From positions 97,094 to 161,093 of the forward strand of contig CAMYMI010000006.1 in the NCBI GenBank assembly GCA_947259415.1: a stretch of 64,000 nucleotides of DNA, written 5' to 3'. Of the stretch, positions 42,269 to 50,851 are shown piece after piece; position 1 is the first letter of the stretch; every line of letters starts with the position of its first letter. The stretch is from an uncultured Ectothiorhodospiraceae bacterium. GTDB taxonomy: Bacteria > Pseudomonadota > Gammaproteobacteria > UBA9214. Below the pieces are notes generated by a model, which was given only the letters and a program-made list of their open reading frames with translations, did no database searches and had not been told where the DNA came from. Both the position numbers and the translations under genes were made by a program.

Positions 42269-42511
42269 TTGACACGCCATCTGACGGTGTTCGCACGGGC
42301 GGGTTGCCACCTGTGCGACGACATGGTGCTGGAACTGGAGCGCCTGAAACCGGCTCTGGGTTTCGAATACAGCGTCCATGATGTGGATGATGACCCTGTG
42401 CTGGCGAGCCGCTACGGCGAGCGGGTGCCGGTGCTGGTCGCAGGCGAAATCGAGTTGTGCTGCTATTTTCTCGATCAACAGGGTCTGCGCGAGTATTTCC
42501 TGCCCTCCTGA
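42269..42511 (+). CDS. glutaredoxin-family protein (DUF836)
   Basis: 80 residues from a TTG start at 42269. The FARAGCHLCDDMVLELERL segment has the CxxC redox site and GERVPVLVAGEIEL the cis-Pro loop; members are about 75-85 residues. It lies directly after mucD and before lepA. Substrate unknown. A Cys-Cys pair (ELCCYF) lies near the C-terminus. Confidence 0.85.
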   Translation: MTRHLTVFARAGCHLCDDMVLELERLKPALGFEYSVHDVDDDPVLASRYGERVPVLVAGEIELCCYFLDQQGLREYFLPS

Positions 42512-42516
42512 ACGTG

Positions 42517-42522
42517 TATAAT
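42517..42522 (+). promoter_or_regulatory. possible -10 box upstream of lepA
   Basis: A perfect TATAAT follows the glutaredoxin-like stop codon. The matching -35 (TATTTC at 42494-42499) is poor. The ~185-base leader to lepA contains a hairpin of GTCCGGCA and TGCCGGGAC in the 42640-42670 region. Confidence 0.35.
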
Positions 42523-42696
42523 AAAAACCTTAATTATAATCAGCCAGTTAACTTTCCAGTCTGTAGCCGCAATCTGCCATCACAGGATTTATACCGACAA
42601 GGGAAGCCTATTCCTCTCACAGGGGTCACCATGCCTGTTCACTGTCCGGCACGACACGCATGCCGGGACGAGCCCTATACCCCCTGATTTTCTGCC

Positions 42697-44499
42697 ATGA
42701 TCGACCGTCAACACGTCCGCAACTTTTCCATCATTGCCCATATCGACCATGGTAAATCGACCCTGGCCGATCGTTTTATCCAGATTTGTGGCGGACTGAG
42801 CGAGCGCGAGATGGAAGAGCAGGTCCTGGATTCCATGGACCTGGAGCGGGAACGCGGGATCACCATCAAGGCGCAGAGTGTTTCCCTGGAGTACAAGGCC
42901 CGCAACGGTGAGACCTACCAGCTGAACCTGATCGACACGCCGGGTCATGTGGATTTTTCCTACGAGGTGTCACGTTCACTGGCTGCCTGTGAGGGGGCAC
43001 TGCTGGTTGTCGATGCCGCCCAGGGTGTGGAGGCGCAGAGTGTGGCCAACTGCTATACCGCAATCGAGCAGGGTCTAGAGGTAATGCCTGTGCTGAACAA
43101 GATCGACCTGCCAGCGGCGGAACCTGAGCGGGTGATACACGAGATCGAGGAGATCATCGGAATCGAGGCCGGGGATGCCGTGCGGGTCAGTGCCAAGACC
43201 GGTGAAGGCGTTGTCGACCTGCTGGAATCACTGATCAATAAGATCCCGGCCCCTGAAGGTAACCCAGGGGCGTCGCTCAGGGCGCTGATCGTTGATTCCT
43301 GGTTCGACAACTATGTCGGGGTTATCTCACTGGTGCGTGTGGTTGATGGCAGACTGGGGCGCCGCGAAAAGATTCGCATTATGTCGACCGGGCGCAATTT
43401 CCAGGTTGAGAAACTGGGCGTATTTTCACCCAAGCCGGTGGGGCGTGATTTCCTGCAGGCAGGTGATGTGGGCTTCGTGATTGCCGGCATCAAGGATATC
43501 GAGGGTGCGCCTGTTGGTGACACCATTACGCGCGCAGACCAGCCGGTCAGTGAACCACTGCCGGGCTTTATGATGGTGCAGCCGCGGGTGTTTGCCGGTC
43601 TGTTTCCGGTCAGTTCAGACGACTATGAAAACCTGCGCGAGGCTCTGCAGAAACTGCGCCTCAACGATGCCGCGCTGCACTATGAGCCGGAGACCTCCAC
43701 GGCCCTGGGTTTCGGATTCCGCTGCGGTTTCCTGGGCATGCTGCACATGGAAATCGTGCAGGAGCGTCTGGAACGTGAATACGATCTCGACCTCATAACC
43801 ACAGCGCCGACAGTGATTTATGAGGTCCTGACAGCCTTGGGCGAGACCCTGCAGATTGACAACCCTGCCAGTCTGCCTCCCGCCAACCAGATCGAGGAAA
43901 TCCGTGAACCGATTATCGAGGCCAATATCCTGGTGCCGCAGGACTATCTGGGTGCGGTCATCACCCTGTGCGTGGAGAAACGCGGGGTACAGAAAAACAT
44001 GCAGTATCTCGGCAGCCAGGTGTCACTCAGCTATGAGCTGCCGATGAGCGAGATCGTGCTCGATTTCTTTGACCGGCTGAAATCGGTAAGTCGGGGCTAT
44101 GCCTCCTTCGACTACCATTTCGTGCGCTTCCAGGCGGCGCCCCTGGTCAAGCTTGATATACTGATCAACACTGAACGCGTGGACGCACTGTCGGTGATTG
44201 TGCACCGCGACGTGGCACAGTCACGCGGTCGCGCACTCGCGGCCAAGATGAAAGAATTGATCCCGCGCCAGATGTACGAGGTCGCCATCCAGGCTGCTAT
44301 CGGTTCGCAGATTATCGCGCGTACCAATGTGAAGGCGATGCGCAAGAATGTGACGGCCAAGTGCTACGGGGGTGACGTGACCCGCAAGCGCAAGTTGCTG
44401 GAGAAGCAGAAGGCTGGCAAGAAACGCATGAAACAGTTCGGCAAGGTCGAGATTCCCCAAGCCGCCTTCCTCGCGGTATTGCGGGTCGACAATGATTAA
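42697..44499 (+). CDS. lepA: elongation factor 4 (LepA)
   Basis: 600 residues, the usual length. G1 [16 protein letters not shown]2/G3 RERGITI and [13 protein letters not shown]4 NKIDLP, and the LepA-specific C-terminal domain ending [16 protein letters not shown] are all present. It acts on ribosomes to aid correct elongation or assembly under stress. It is followed by lepB across 166 bases. Confidence 0.97.
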   Translation: MIDRQHVRNFSIIAHIDHGKSTLADRFIQICGGLSEREMEEQVLDSMDLERERGITIKAQSVSLEYKARNGETYQLNLIDTPGHVDFSYEVSRSLAACEGALLVVDAAQGVEAQSVANCYTAIEQGLEVMPVLNKIDLPAAEPERVIHEIEEIIGIEAGDAVRVSAKTGEGVVDLLESLINKIPAPEGNPGASLRALIVDSWFDNYVGVISLVRVVDGRLGRREKIRIMSTGRNFQVEKLGVFSPKPVGRDFLQAGDVGFVIAGIKDIEGAPVGDTITRADQPVSEPLPGFMMVQPRVFAGLFPVSSDDYENLREALQKLRLNDAALHYEPETSTALGFGFRCGFLGMLHMEIVQERLEREYDLDLITTAPTVIYEVLTALGETLQIDNPASLPPANQIEEIREPIIEANILVPQDYLGAVITLCVEKRGVQKNMQYLGSQVSLSYELPMSEIVLDFFDRLKSVSRGYASFDYHFVRFQAAPLVKLDILINTERVDALSVIVHRDVAQSRGRALAAKMKELIPRQMYEVAIQAAIGSQIIARTNVKAMRKNVTAKCYGGDVTRKRKLLEKQKAGKKRMKQFGKVEIPQAAFLAVLRVDND

Positions 44500-44665
44500 T
44501 TACCCCGCCACTACTGATAATCATGTGACTGATTATAAAGTAGAAAATCAGGTGCCCTGGGTTCCCGCGGCGGGGATACGGGGAGCGGGGCGGCATGCGA
44601 ATATAATCCGGTGCTGGCCTGGCGAGGTGCCCGGGTGAGTTGTCCCAACAAAGGATGAAGTATTT

Positions 44666-45493
44666 ATGAATTTTGATTTTCCAACCCTGCTGGTTGCAGC
44701 CACCCTGTTTACCGGTCTCGCCTGGGCGGTCGATGCAATGGCCTGGGCACCGCGCCGGCGCGCCAGGGCCGGTGAGCTGATGCGTGCGGGCAATGCCTCG
44801 GACTCAGAGCAGGTGGCAACGGCACTGAAAGAGCCCACCTGGGTCGAGTATTGCAAGTCGTTCTTCCCGGTCATCCTGGCGGTACTGCTGTTGCGCTCCT
44901 TCCTGGTCGAGCCGTTCCGCATCCCCTCCGGTTCGATGATGCCGACCCTGCTGGTGGGTGATTTCATCCTGGTGAACAAGTACGCCTATGGAATCCGCCT
45001 GCCTGTCCTGAATACCAAGGTGATCGATATCGGCGAGCCACAACGCGGCGACGTGGTGGTCTTCAGGTATCCCAAGGACCCCTCGGTGGACTATATCAAG
45101 CGGGTAGTGGGCTTGCCGGGAGACCGCATCGGTTATTTTGACAAGATGCTCTATATCAATGGCAAGCCAGCCGACCAGGTGCCTGCCGGTGTCTATGTCG
45201 GCAAGGGTTCCGGGATCTCCATGTCGGGCGCCAGTGAAAGCAGGGAAACCCTGGGCGAGATCGAGCACAACATCCTGGTGATGTCGCGTACACCCGGGCT
45301 GGAAGGAGAATACGTGGTGCGCGAGAACGAATATTTTGTGATGGGTGACAATCGTGATAATAGTAACGACAGCCGCTACTGGGGGCCGGTGCCGGAATCG
45401 CATCTGGTGGGCAAGGCATTTCGGGTCTGGATGAACTGGGACTCCGCCAACCGGGGCGTCGATCTGGATCGAATCGGCATGAAAATTCAATAG
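44666..45493 (+). CDS. lepB: signal peptidase I
   Basis: 275 residues. Two N-terminal hydrophobic helices (~6-25, 72-92), catalytic Ser in IPSGSMMPTLLVGD, catalytic Lys in YIKRVVGLPGDRIGY, and the MGDNRDNSNDSRYWG box E motif are present. It cleaves signal peptides of exported proteins at the inner membrane surface. It is followed by DUF4845 and rnc. Confidence 0.96.
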   Translation: MNFDFPTLLVAATLFTGLAWAVDAMAWAPRRRARAGELMRAGNASDSEQVATALKEPTWVEYCKSFFPVILAVLLLRSFLVEPFRIPSGSMMPTLLVGDFILVNKYAYGIRLPVLNTKVIDIGEPQRGDVVVFRYPKDPSVDYIKRVVGLPGDRIGYFDKMLYINGKPADQVPAGVYVGKGSGISMSGASESRETLGEIEHNILVMSRTPGLEGEYVVRENEYFVMGDNRDNSNDSRYWGPVPESHLVGKAFRVWMNWDSANRGVDLDRIGMKIQ

Positions 45494-45515
45494 GACAGCT
45501 GCAAGGGAGAACGGA

Positions 45516-45884
45516 ATGCATTCACTGCATCGACAGAAGGGGATGACGGGGGCCGGCTGGCTGATCGTACTGGTATTGATCGGCTTTTTTGCGCTACTGG
45601 TACTGAAGATGCTGCCGTCCTACATGGAGTATTACAAGATTGTCTCCACGCTTGAATCGCTGGAGGAAGAAACGGGGCTCGAGACTCCGCTTGATATCCG
45701 CAAACTGATCGAGCGCCGCTTCGATATCAGTTATGTGAGCACGATCCAGCCCCGGGATGTCATTATACGAAGCTCGGGCCCGAACTACCGGGTGCAGGCG
45801 AAATATGAATCACGCAAGCACCTGTTTGCCAATGTCTACGTGGTGATGGTCTTTGACAAGCAGGTAATGGTAAAGGCCCGTTGA
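45516..45884 (+). CDS. DUF4845 membrane protein
   Basis: 122 residues. A Gly-rich start resembling a type IV-pilin-like N-terminus (QKGMTGAGWLIVLVLIGFF) and one helix precede a small periplasmic domain; this is the DUF4845 protein regularly found between lepB and rnc. Function unknown. The stop overlaps the TTG start of rnc. Confidence 0.88.
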   Translation: MHSLHRQKGMTGAGWLIVLVLIGFFALLVLKMLPSYMEYYKIVSTLESLEEETGLETPLDIRKLIERRFDISYVSTIQPRDVIIRSSGPNYRVQAKYESRKHLFANVYVVMVFDKQVMVKAR

Positions 45885-46561
45885 CGAAGTCGCCGGAAAC
45901 ACTGGCGAAACTCTTTGGTTACCGGTTCGATAATACCGGCTTCCTGAAACAGGCCCTGGTCCACCGCAGTGCCGGTAGCCGCAACAATGAACGGCTGGAA
46001 TTTCTCGGTGATGCCGTGCTGGGTACCGTGATTGCCCACGAGGTATTTGCGCGTCACCCCAAGGCCCGGGAAGGAGAACTCAGCCGGATGCGCTCGACCC
46101 TGGTGAGGCGCGAGTCACTGGCCGAACTCGCCGACGGACTCGATATTGGTACCTACCTGAAGCTCGGTCCCGGCGAGCGCAAGAGCGGCGGTCACCAACG
46201 CCAGTCCATCCTGGCCGATGCCTTTGAGGCGGTGCTCGGTGCAATCTACCTGGACGGCGGGTTCGAACCCTGCCGGCAGACCATCGTAGCCTTGTTTGCG
46301 GAAAAACTTGACGCCATCGCTGATCTCGACCACCTCAAGGATCACAAGACACGCCTGCAGGAGTACCTGCAATCACAGAGCAAGCCACTGCCCGAATACA
46401 GCGTCGTCGAAATCGCCGGTGAGTCGCATGCCCAGTCTTTCAGGGTGCGCTGCACGGTCAGCGATACCGACATCGAACCCACCGTGGGACAGGCAAAAAG
46501 CCGCCGTCGTGCCGAGCAGGACGCAGCCGGCAAGATGCTGGCACAGCTGGGCGCCGGTTAG
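45881..46561 (+). CDS. rnc: ribonuclease III
   Basis: 226 residues from a TTG that overlaps the preceding stop codon. ALVHRSAGSRNNERLEFLGDAVLG (in parts) is the signature, and ADAFEAVLGAIYLDGGF supplies further catalytic acids. The C-terminal double-stranded RNA-binding domain (KTRLQEYLQSQSKPLPEY) is complete. It processes rRNA precursors and structured mRNAs. Confidence 0.96.
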   Translation: MTKSPETLAKLFGYRFDNTGFLKQALVHRSAGSRNNERLEFLGDAVLGTVIAHEVFARHPKAREGELSRMRSTLVRRESLAELADGLDIGTYLKLGPGERKSGGHQRQSILADAFEAVLGAIYLDGGFEPCRQTIVALFAEKLDAIADLDHLKDHKTRLQEYLQSQSKPLPEYSVVEIAGESHAQSFRVRCTVSDTDIEPTVGQAKSRRRAEQDAAGKMLAQLGAG

Positions 46562-46565
46562 TCCT

Positions 46566-47465
46566 GTGGTCCCGAAATACCGTTGTGGTTATATCGCCCT
46601 GGTGGGCCGTCCCAACGTGGGCAAGTCGACGCTGCTGAACCGGCTGCTGGGACAGAAGATCAGCATCACCTCCAAGCGCCCGCAGACCACCCGCCACCGC
46701 ATACTAGGAATCAAGACCGGTAAAACGGCGCAGTTCGTCTATGTCGACACACCGGGCCTGCACCGCTACAACGGGCGGGCCATGAACCGCCAGATGAACA
46801 GGGCGGCAAGCCAGGCCTTGCAGGACGTGGACGTGGTGGTCTTTATCGTCGAGGGCATGCGCTGGACTGCCGACGACGACCTGGTGCTGAAGGAACTGGA
46901 ACGCATCCGCTGTCCGGTAGTGCTGGCGGTAAACAAGGTGGACCTGATCGCCAACAAGGAAGAATTGCTACCCGCACTGCAGGCATTGTCCGAAAAACGC
47001 TCATTTGACCAGATCATCCCGCTATCCGCAGTCAGGGGCGACAATATCGCGGAACTGGAGTCCTGTGTGGAGGCCCTGTTGCCGGAGTCCGCCCCTTTCT
47101 ATCCCGAGGACCAGGTCACTGACCGCAGCGAACGCTTCCTGGTCGCCGAGCGGGTGCGGGAGAAACTGTTCCGCAAGCTGGGCAAGGAGCTGCCCTACGG
47201 GCTGACAGTGGAGGTCGAGGACTTTCGCCGGGACACAGGTATCATTCACATCCATGCGCTGATCTGGGTGGAGCGCCAGAGCCAGAAGAATATCGTGATC
47301 GGCAAGCAGGGCCGGGTACTCAAGGAGGTGGGCCAGCAGGCGCGCCTTGATATCGAGCAGCTGCTCGACAGCAAGGTCAACCTGAAGCTCTGGGTCAAGG
47401 TCAAGGAGGGCTGGGCCGATGACGAGCGTGCCTTGCGGAGTCTGGGATATACTGATGACTACTGA
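46566..47465 (+). CDS. era: GTPase Era
   Basis: 299 residues from the GTG at 46566; the frame is open further upstream through rnc but that part is not coding for Era. YIALVGRPNVGKSTLLNRLLG (in parts) is G1, TTRHRILGI G2, VDTPGLH G3, NKVDL G4. The C-terminal KH domain has IVIGKQGRVLKEVGQQAR. It binds the 3' end of 16S rRNA in small-subunit assembly. Three genes, lepB to era, run almost without gaps. Confidence 0.95.
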   Translation: MVPKYRCGYIALVGRPNVGKSTLLNRLLGQKISITSKRPQTTRHRILGIKTGKTAQFVYVDTPGLHRYNGRAMNRQMNRAASQALQDVDVVVFIVEGMRWTADDDLVLKELERIRCPVVLAVNKVDLIANKEELLPALQALSEKRSFDQIIPLSAVRGDNIAELESCVEALLPESAPFYPEDQVTDRSERFLVAERVREKLFRKLGKELPYGLTVEVEDFRRDTGIIHIHALIWVERQSQKNIVIGKQGRVLKEVGQQARLDIEQLLDSKVNLKLWVKVKEGWADDERALRSLGYTDDY

Positions 47466-47473
47466 TTCCAGCC

Positions 47474-48256
47474 ATGATCGGGGCCCGGGATTTGCCTATG
47501 AGTACCCGTAGCAAGGTCACACTCGAACCTGCCTTCATCCTGCATCATTATCCCTACCGTGATTCCAGCCTGCTGCTGGAGGTATTCGCCAGGGGTTATG
47601 GTCGGCTCGGGCTGGTGGCGCGTGGTGTGCGCTCGGCAAGGGCGCGCTGGCGCGGGCAGTTGCAGAATTTCCGGCCCCTGCTGCTGTCGTGGAGTCTGCG
47701 CGGAGAGCTCGGGACCCTGACCGGACTCGAATTCCCCGTGGCCACCGGCATGCCGGCCGGCCGGCGCCTGCTGAGTGCGTATTACCTGAACGAGTTGATC
47801 CTGCGGCTGCTGGCACGGCATGATCCCCACCCCGAGGTATTCGATGCCTATGCGGAGGCCATCCGCGACATCGACGTTACCGAGGAGCCGGCATTGCGGA
47901 TCTTCGAGAAACGCCTGCTGCAGGCGTTGGGTTATGGCCTGCTGCTCGAGCACGAGGCGGATAGCGGGTTACCGATAGAAAATGAGGCCTGGTATGAATA
48001 CCTGCTGGAGCGCGGGCCTGTGCGACGCGCGCAGGTATGCGAACAGGGAATCTTCCTGCGCGGTTCCAGCCTGACCGCCCTGCACCGGGAGCGCCTCGCT
48101 GATCCGGCCTGCTGCCGTGAGGTCAAATCGCTGATGCGGGCCGCCCTGTCACTCTACCTGGGATCACGGCCACTCAAGACCCGGGAGGTGTTGCGGCAGC
48201 TGGTGACAATGTCGGATAAGGGCCGGGATACAGGGTCCCGAACGGATATGAACTGA
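47474..48256 (+). CDS. recO: DNA repair protein RecO
   Basis: 260 residues from ATG 47474; an ATG at 47498 would remove eight residues and cannot be excluded. The OB-fold N-terminus (LEPAFILHHYPYRDSSLLLEV in parts, ARGVRSARARW) and the helical C-terminal domain are present; no complete zinc knuckle is visible, as in many gammaproteobacterial RecO. It loads RecA on gaps with RecR. It lies 8 bases after era. Confidence 0.92.
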   Translation: MIGARDLPMSTRSKVTLEPAFILHHYPYRDSSLLLEVFARGYGRLGLVARGVRSARARWRGQLQNFRPLLLSWSLRGELGTLTGLEFPVATGMPAGRRLLSAYYLNELILRLLARHDPHPEVFDAYAEAIRDIDVTEEPALRIFEKRLLQALGYGLLLEHEADSGLPIENEAWYEYLLERGPVRRAQVCEQGIFLRGSSLTALHRERLADPACCREVKSLMRAALSLYLGSRPLKTREVLRQLVTMSDKGRDTGSRTDMN

Positions 48257-48274
48257 TGCAAGGAATTGTTTTAC

Positions 48275-49018
48275 ATGGGTACTGAATCGGAAATTCTGCT
48301 TGGTGTGAATATCGATCACGTGGCCACCCTGCGCCAGGCGCGCGGTACGCGATATCCGGATCCGGTGCAGGCAGCTATCATGGCCGAACAGGCAGGTGCT
48401 GACAGCGTAACGCTGCACCTGCGCGAGGACCGCCGTCACATCCAGGAGCGTGACGTGGACATGCTCAAGGATATATTGCAGACGCGCATGAACCTTGAGA
48501 TGGCGGTCACCGCGGAGATGCTGAAGATTGCCGGGCGTGTCCGGCCACAGGACTGTTGCCTGGTACCCGAGCGGCGCGAGGAACTGACCACGGAGGGGGG
48601 CCTCGATGTCGCCGGTCAGGTGATGCGCATCAAGGAAGCCTGTGCACAGCTCGAGGCGGCCGGTGTGCGCGTGTCACTGTTCATCGATGCAGATCCCGCC
48701 CAGGTGGCGGCTGCCGCCGAAACCGGTGCCCCGTGTATCGAGATCCATACCGGACGCTATGCCGATGCCGCTGATGGGGATGCCCGGCTCGCGGAACTGG
48801 CGCGTATCGTCGAGGCGGTCAGGGCCGGTGTGGACGCCGGCCTGCGGGTCCATGCCGGCCACGGTTTGCACTACCACAATGTCAAGGCCATTGCCGTATT
48901 GCCCGATATTCGTGAACTCAATATCGGGCATGCGATCATGGCACGCGCGCTGTTCACCGGTCTGGGGGAGGCGGTGGCCGAGATGAAGCGCCTGATGCTG
49001 GAAGCCCGGACGGGTTGA
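48275..49018 (+). CDS. pdxJ: pyridoxine 5'-phosphate synthase
   Basis: 247 residues from the ATG at 48275, with AGGA upstream. [23 protein letters not shown] (in parts), [20 protein letters not shown] and [10 protein letters not shown] are PdxJ signatures of the TIM barrel. It joins 1-deoxyxylulose 5-phosphate and 3-amino-2-oxopropyl phosphate to make pyridoxine 5'-phosphate. It is upstream of acpS, as in E. coli. Confidence 0.96.
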   Translation: MGTESEILLGVNIDHVATLRQARGTRYPDPVQAAIMAEQAGADSVTLHLREDRRHIQERDVDMLKDILQTRMNLEMAVTAEMLKIAGRVRPQDCCLVPERREELTTEGGLDVAGQVMRIKEACAQLEAAGVRVSLFIDADPAQVAAAAETGAPCIEIHTGRYADAADGDARLAELARIVEAVRAGVDAGLRVHAGHGLHYHNVKAIAVLPDIRELNIGHAIMARALFTGLGEAVAEMKRLMLEARTG

Positions 49019-49057
49019 ACCGGTGGTACTTGCCGGTATGCAGGGGACACTGCCCGG

Positions 49058-49444
49058 ATGATTTTCGGGATTGGCACAGATATCGTGCAGGTGTCGCGCA
49101 TCCAGCGCAACCTGGACCGCTACGGCGACCGGTTTGCGCGTCGTATCCTGGGGGACTCCGAGTACCAGGAATACCTGCGCAGTCAGCAGCCGGCGCGCTT
49201 CGTGGCCAAGCGCTTTGCGGTCAAGGAGTCGGTTGCCAAGGCCTTTGGTACCGGTTTTACCGGCGGATTGAGCTTTCGTGAAATCACCGTGCGGCATGGC
49301 AAGACGGGCAATCCTCTGCTGCATCTTACGGGTCGTGCCGCCGAGCTGAGTGCGGAACTTGGTATTGACAGGGACTTTGTCAGCATTGCCGATGAAAAGG
49401 AATATGCCGTTGCCTTTGTCACCCTGACGGCGTCAAGGGGCTAG
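49058..49444 (+). CDS. acpS: holo-[acyl-carrier-protein] synthase
   Basis: 128 residues. IFGIGTDIVQVSRIQ (metal-binding Asp) and KRFAVKESVAKAFGTG (catalytic Glu and Lys) are the 4'-phosphopantetheinyl transferase motifs. It attaches phosphopantetheine to acyl carrier protein. It overlaps the convergent HPt gene by 12 bases. Confidence 0.95.
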   Translation: MIFGIGTDIVQVSRIQRNLDRYGDRFARRILGDSEYQEYLRSQQPARFVAKRFAVKESVAKAFGTGFTGGLSFREITVRHGKTGNPLLHLTGRAAELSAELGIDRDFVSIADEKEYAVAFVTLTASRG

Positions 49445-49852
49445 CCCGCTTTTGGCCAGTAACGCCTCGATGGCCTGAACGGAGGCGTTGCAGGCCGGAG
49501 TGACGGCATCAACGTCTTCCGACCTAATGACCTCCTGCAGCTTGCGCAGTGCCCCGGTCAGTTCCGGGAGGTCGCAGTACACCACCGCACCCAGCAATTT
49601 ATGGGAACACCGGCCCAGCTCGTCGATGTCCCGGCCTGCATGGGCGTCCAGCAAGGCCTGGCGGTGTTCGGGCAGTTCCAGCAACAGGCTGGCAAACAGT
49701 TCACTGGAGAAGCGCGCAGACACCGTGTCTGTCTCCGGGTGATTTCCGGCAGCGGTTATTTCCACCGCTGCTGAAGGCGTCTTCCCGTCACGGTGCGCGA
49801 GTAGTCCGCGCATCAGTCGCAGCAGCTTATGAGTCGTGTTGCCGATATTCAT
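49433..49852 (-). CDS. stand-alone HPt (histidine phosphotransfer) protein
   Basis: 139 residues. The C-terminal half is a four-helix HPt domain whose phosphorylation site is the His of RCSHKLLGAVVYCDLPEL, with LTGALRKLQEVI downstream as in BarA/GacS-type HPt domains. The N-terminal ~55 residues lack a recognised domain. It carries no kinase or receiver. It lies between acpS and cysM, where gacS/barA sits in Pseudomonas and relatives, but in opposite orientation. It would relay phosphate between a hybrid kinase and a response regulator encoded elsewhere. Confidence 0.78.
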   Translation of the reverse strand: MNIGNTTHKLLRLMRGLLAHRDGKTPSAAVEITAAGNHPETDTVSARFSSELFASLLLELPEHRQALLDAHAGRDIDELGRCSHKLLGAVVYCDLPELTGALRKLQEVIRSEDVDAVTPACNASVQAIEALLAKSGLAP

Positions 49853-49958
49853 AGCCCTTTCGGTATCCGATTCTTATCAAGAATACTCCGGCCTGTCACG
49901 GTGAGCGGCCAGCGGTTCTTCTGTATACTAATCCAAGCAATCAAGGCCTGTACCTGCC

Positions 49959-50849
49959 ATGAATTATCCTACACTTGAAGCCACGATCGGTAACACCCCG
50001 CTGGTACGCCTGCAACGCCTGCCGCGCTCAACGAGCAATACCCTGTTGGTGAAACTGGAAGGCAACAACCCGGCCGGTTCGGTCAAGGACCGTCCGGCAC
50101 TCAGCATGATCAGTCATGCAGAGGCACGTGGTGAGATCAAGCCGGGCGACGCGCTGATCGAGGCCACCAGCGGCAATACCGGCATCGCGCTGGCCATGGC
50201 GGCTGCCATCAAGGGCTATCGCATGGTGCTGATCATGCCGGAACACATGAGCATGGAACGGGTCGCGGTGATGAAGGCCTTTGGCGCCGAGATCATCCTG
50301 GTCAGCAAGGAGGCCAGCATGGAAGGGGCCAGGGACCTGGCGAAGGAGATGGAGGCCCGGGGCGAGGGGCGCGTGCTTGACCAGTTTTCCAATCCCGACA
50401 ATCCGCGTGCACACTATGAGGGAACCGGCCCCGAGATCTGGCGCGATACCCGCGGTGAAGTCACGCATTTCGTCAGTTCCATGGGCACCACCGGCACTAT
50501 CATGGGGGTCTCGAAATATCTCAAGGAAATGAACCCGGGCATCGAGGTCGTCGGGGTGACCCCCACGGAAGGTTCCTCGATACCGGGCATCCGGCGCTGG
50601 CCCGAGGCCTACCTGCCGGCCATCTTCGACGCGACACGCGTGGACCGTACCCTCGAGGTCAGCCAGGCAGAAGCGGAACAGACCACCCTGGCGCTGGCCT
50701 CGCAGGAGGGTATCTTTGCCGGTATCTCCTCCGGGGGTGCGGTGGCCGCTGCCCTGTCCCTCTCACAGCAGGTCGAGCACGCCATTATCGTGGCCATCAT
50801 CTGTGATCGAGGTGACCGGTACCTGTCGACCGGGCTGTTTCCCGACTAA
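49959..50849 (+). CDS. cysM: cysteine synthase B
   Basis: 296 residues. Lys of SVKDRPAL binds PLP, TSGNTGIALA the substrate loop, VSSMGTTGTIMGVSK the phosphate loop. It makes cysteine from O-acetylserine; CysM forms can use thiosulfate, and the CysM-type (shorter) rather than CysK length fits. It is followed by a two-base gap to the next gene. Confidence 0.94.
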   Translation: MNYPTLEATIGNTPLVRLQRLPRSTSNTLLVKLEGNNPAGSVKDRPALSMISHAEARGEIKPGDALIEATSGNTGIALAMAAAIKGYRMVLIMPEHMSMERVAVMKAFGAEIILVSKEASMEGARDLAKEMEARGEGRVLDQFSNPDNPRAHYEGTGPEIWRDTRGEVTHFVSSMGTTGTIMGVSKYLKEMNPGIEVVGVTPTEGSSIPGIRRWPEAYLPAIFDATRVDRTLEVSQAEAEQTTLALASQEGIFAGISSGGAVAAALSLSQQVEHAIIVAIICDRGDRYLSTGLFPD

Positions 50850-50851
50850 CA

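Noticed and set aside
46296-46565. Extension of era upstream through rnc
   Set aside because: It overlaps the rnc coding region in another frame; the G1 domain begins a few residues after the GTG at 46566.
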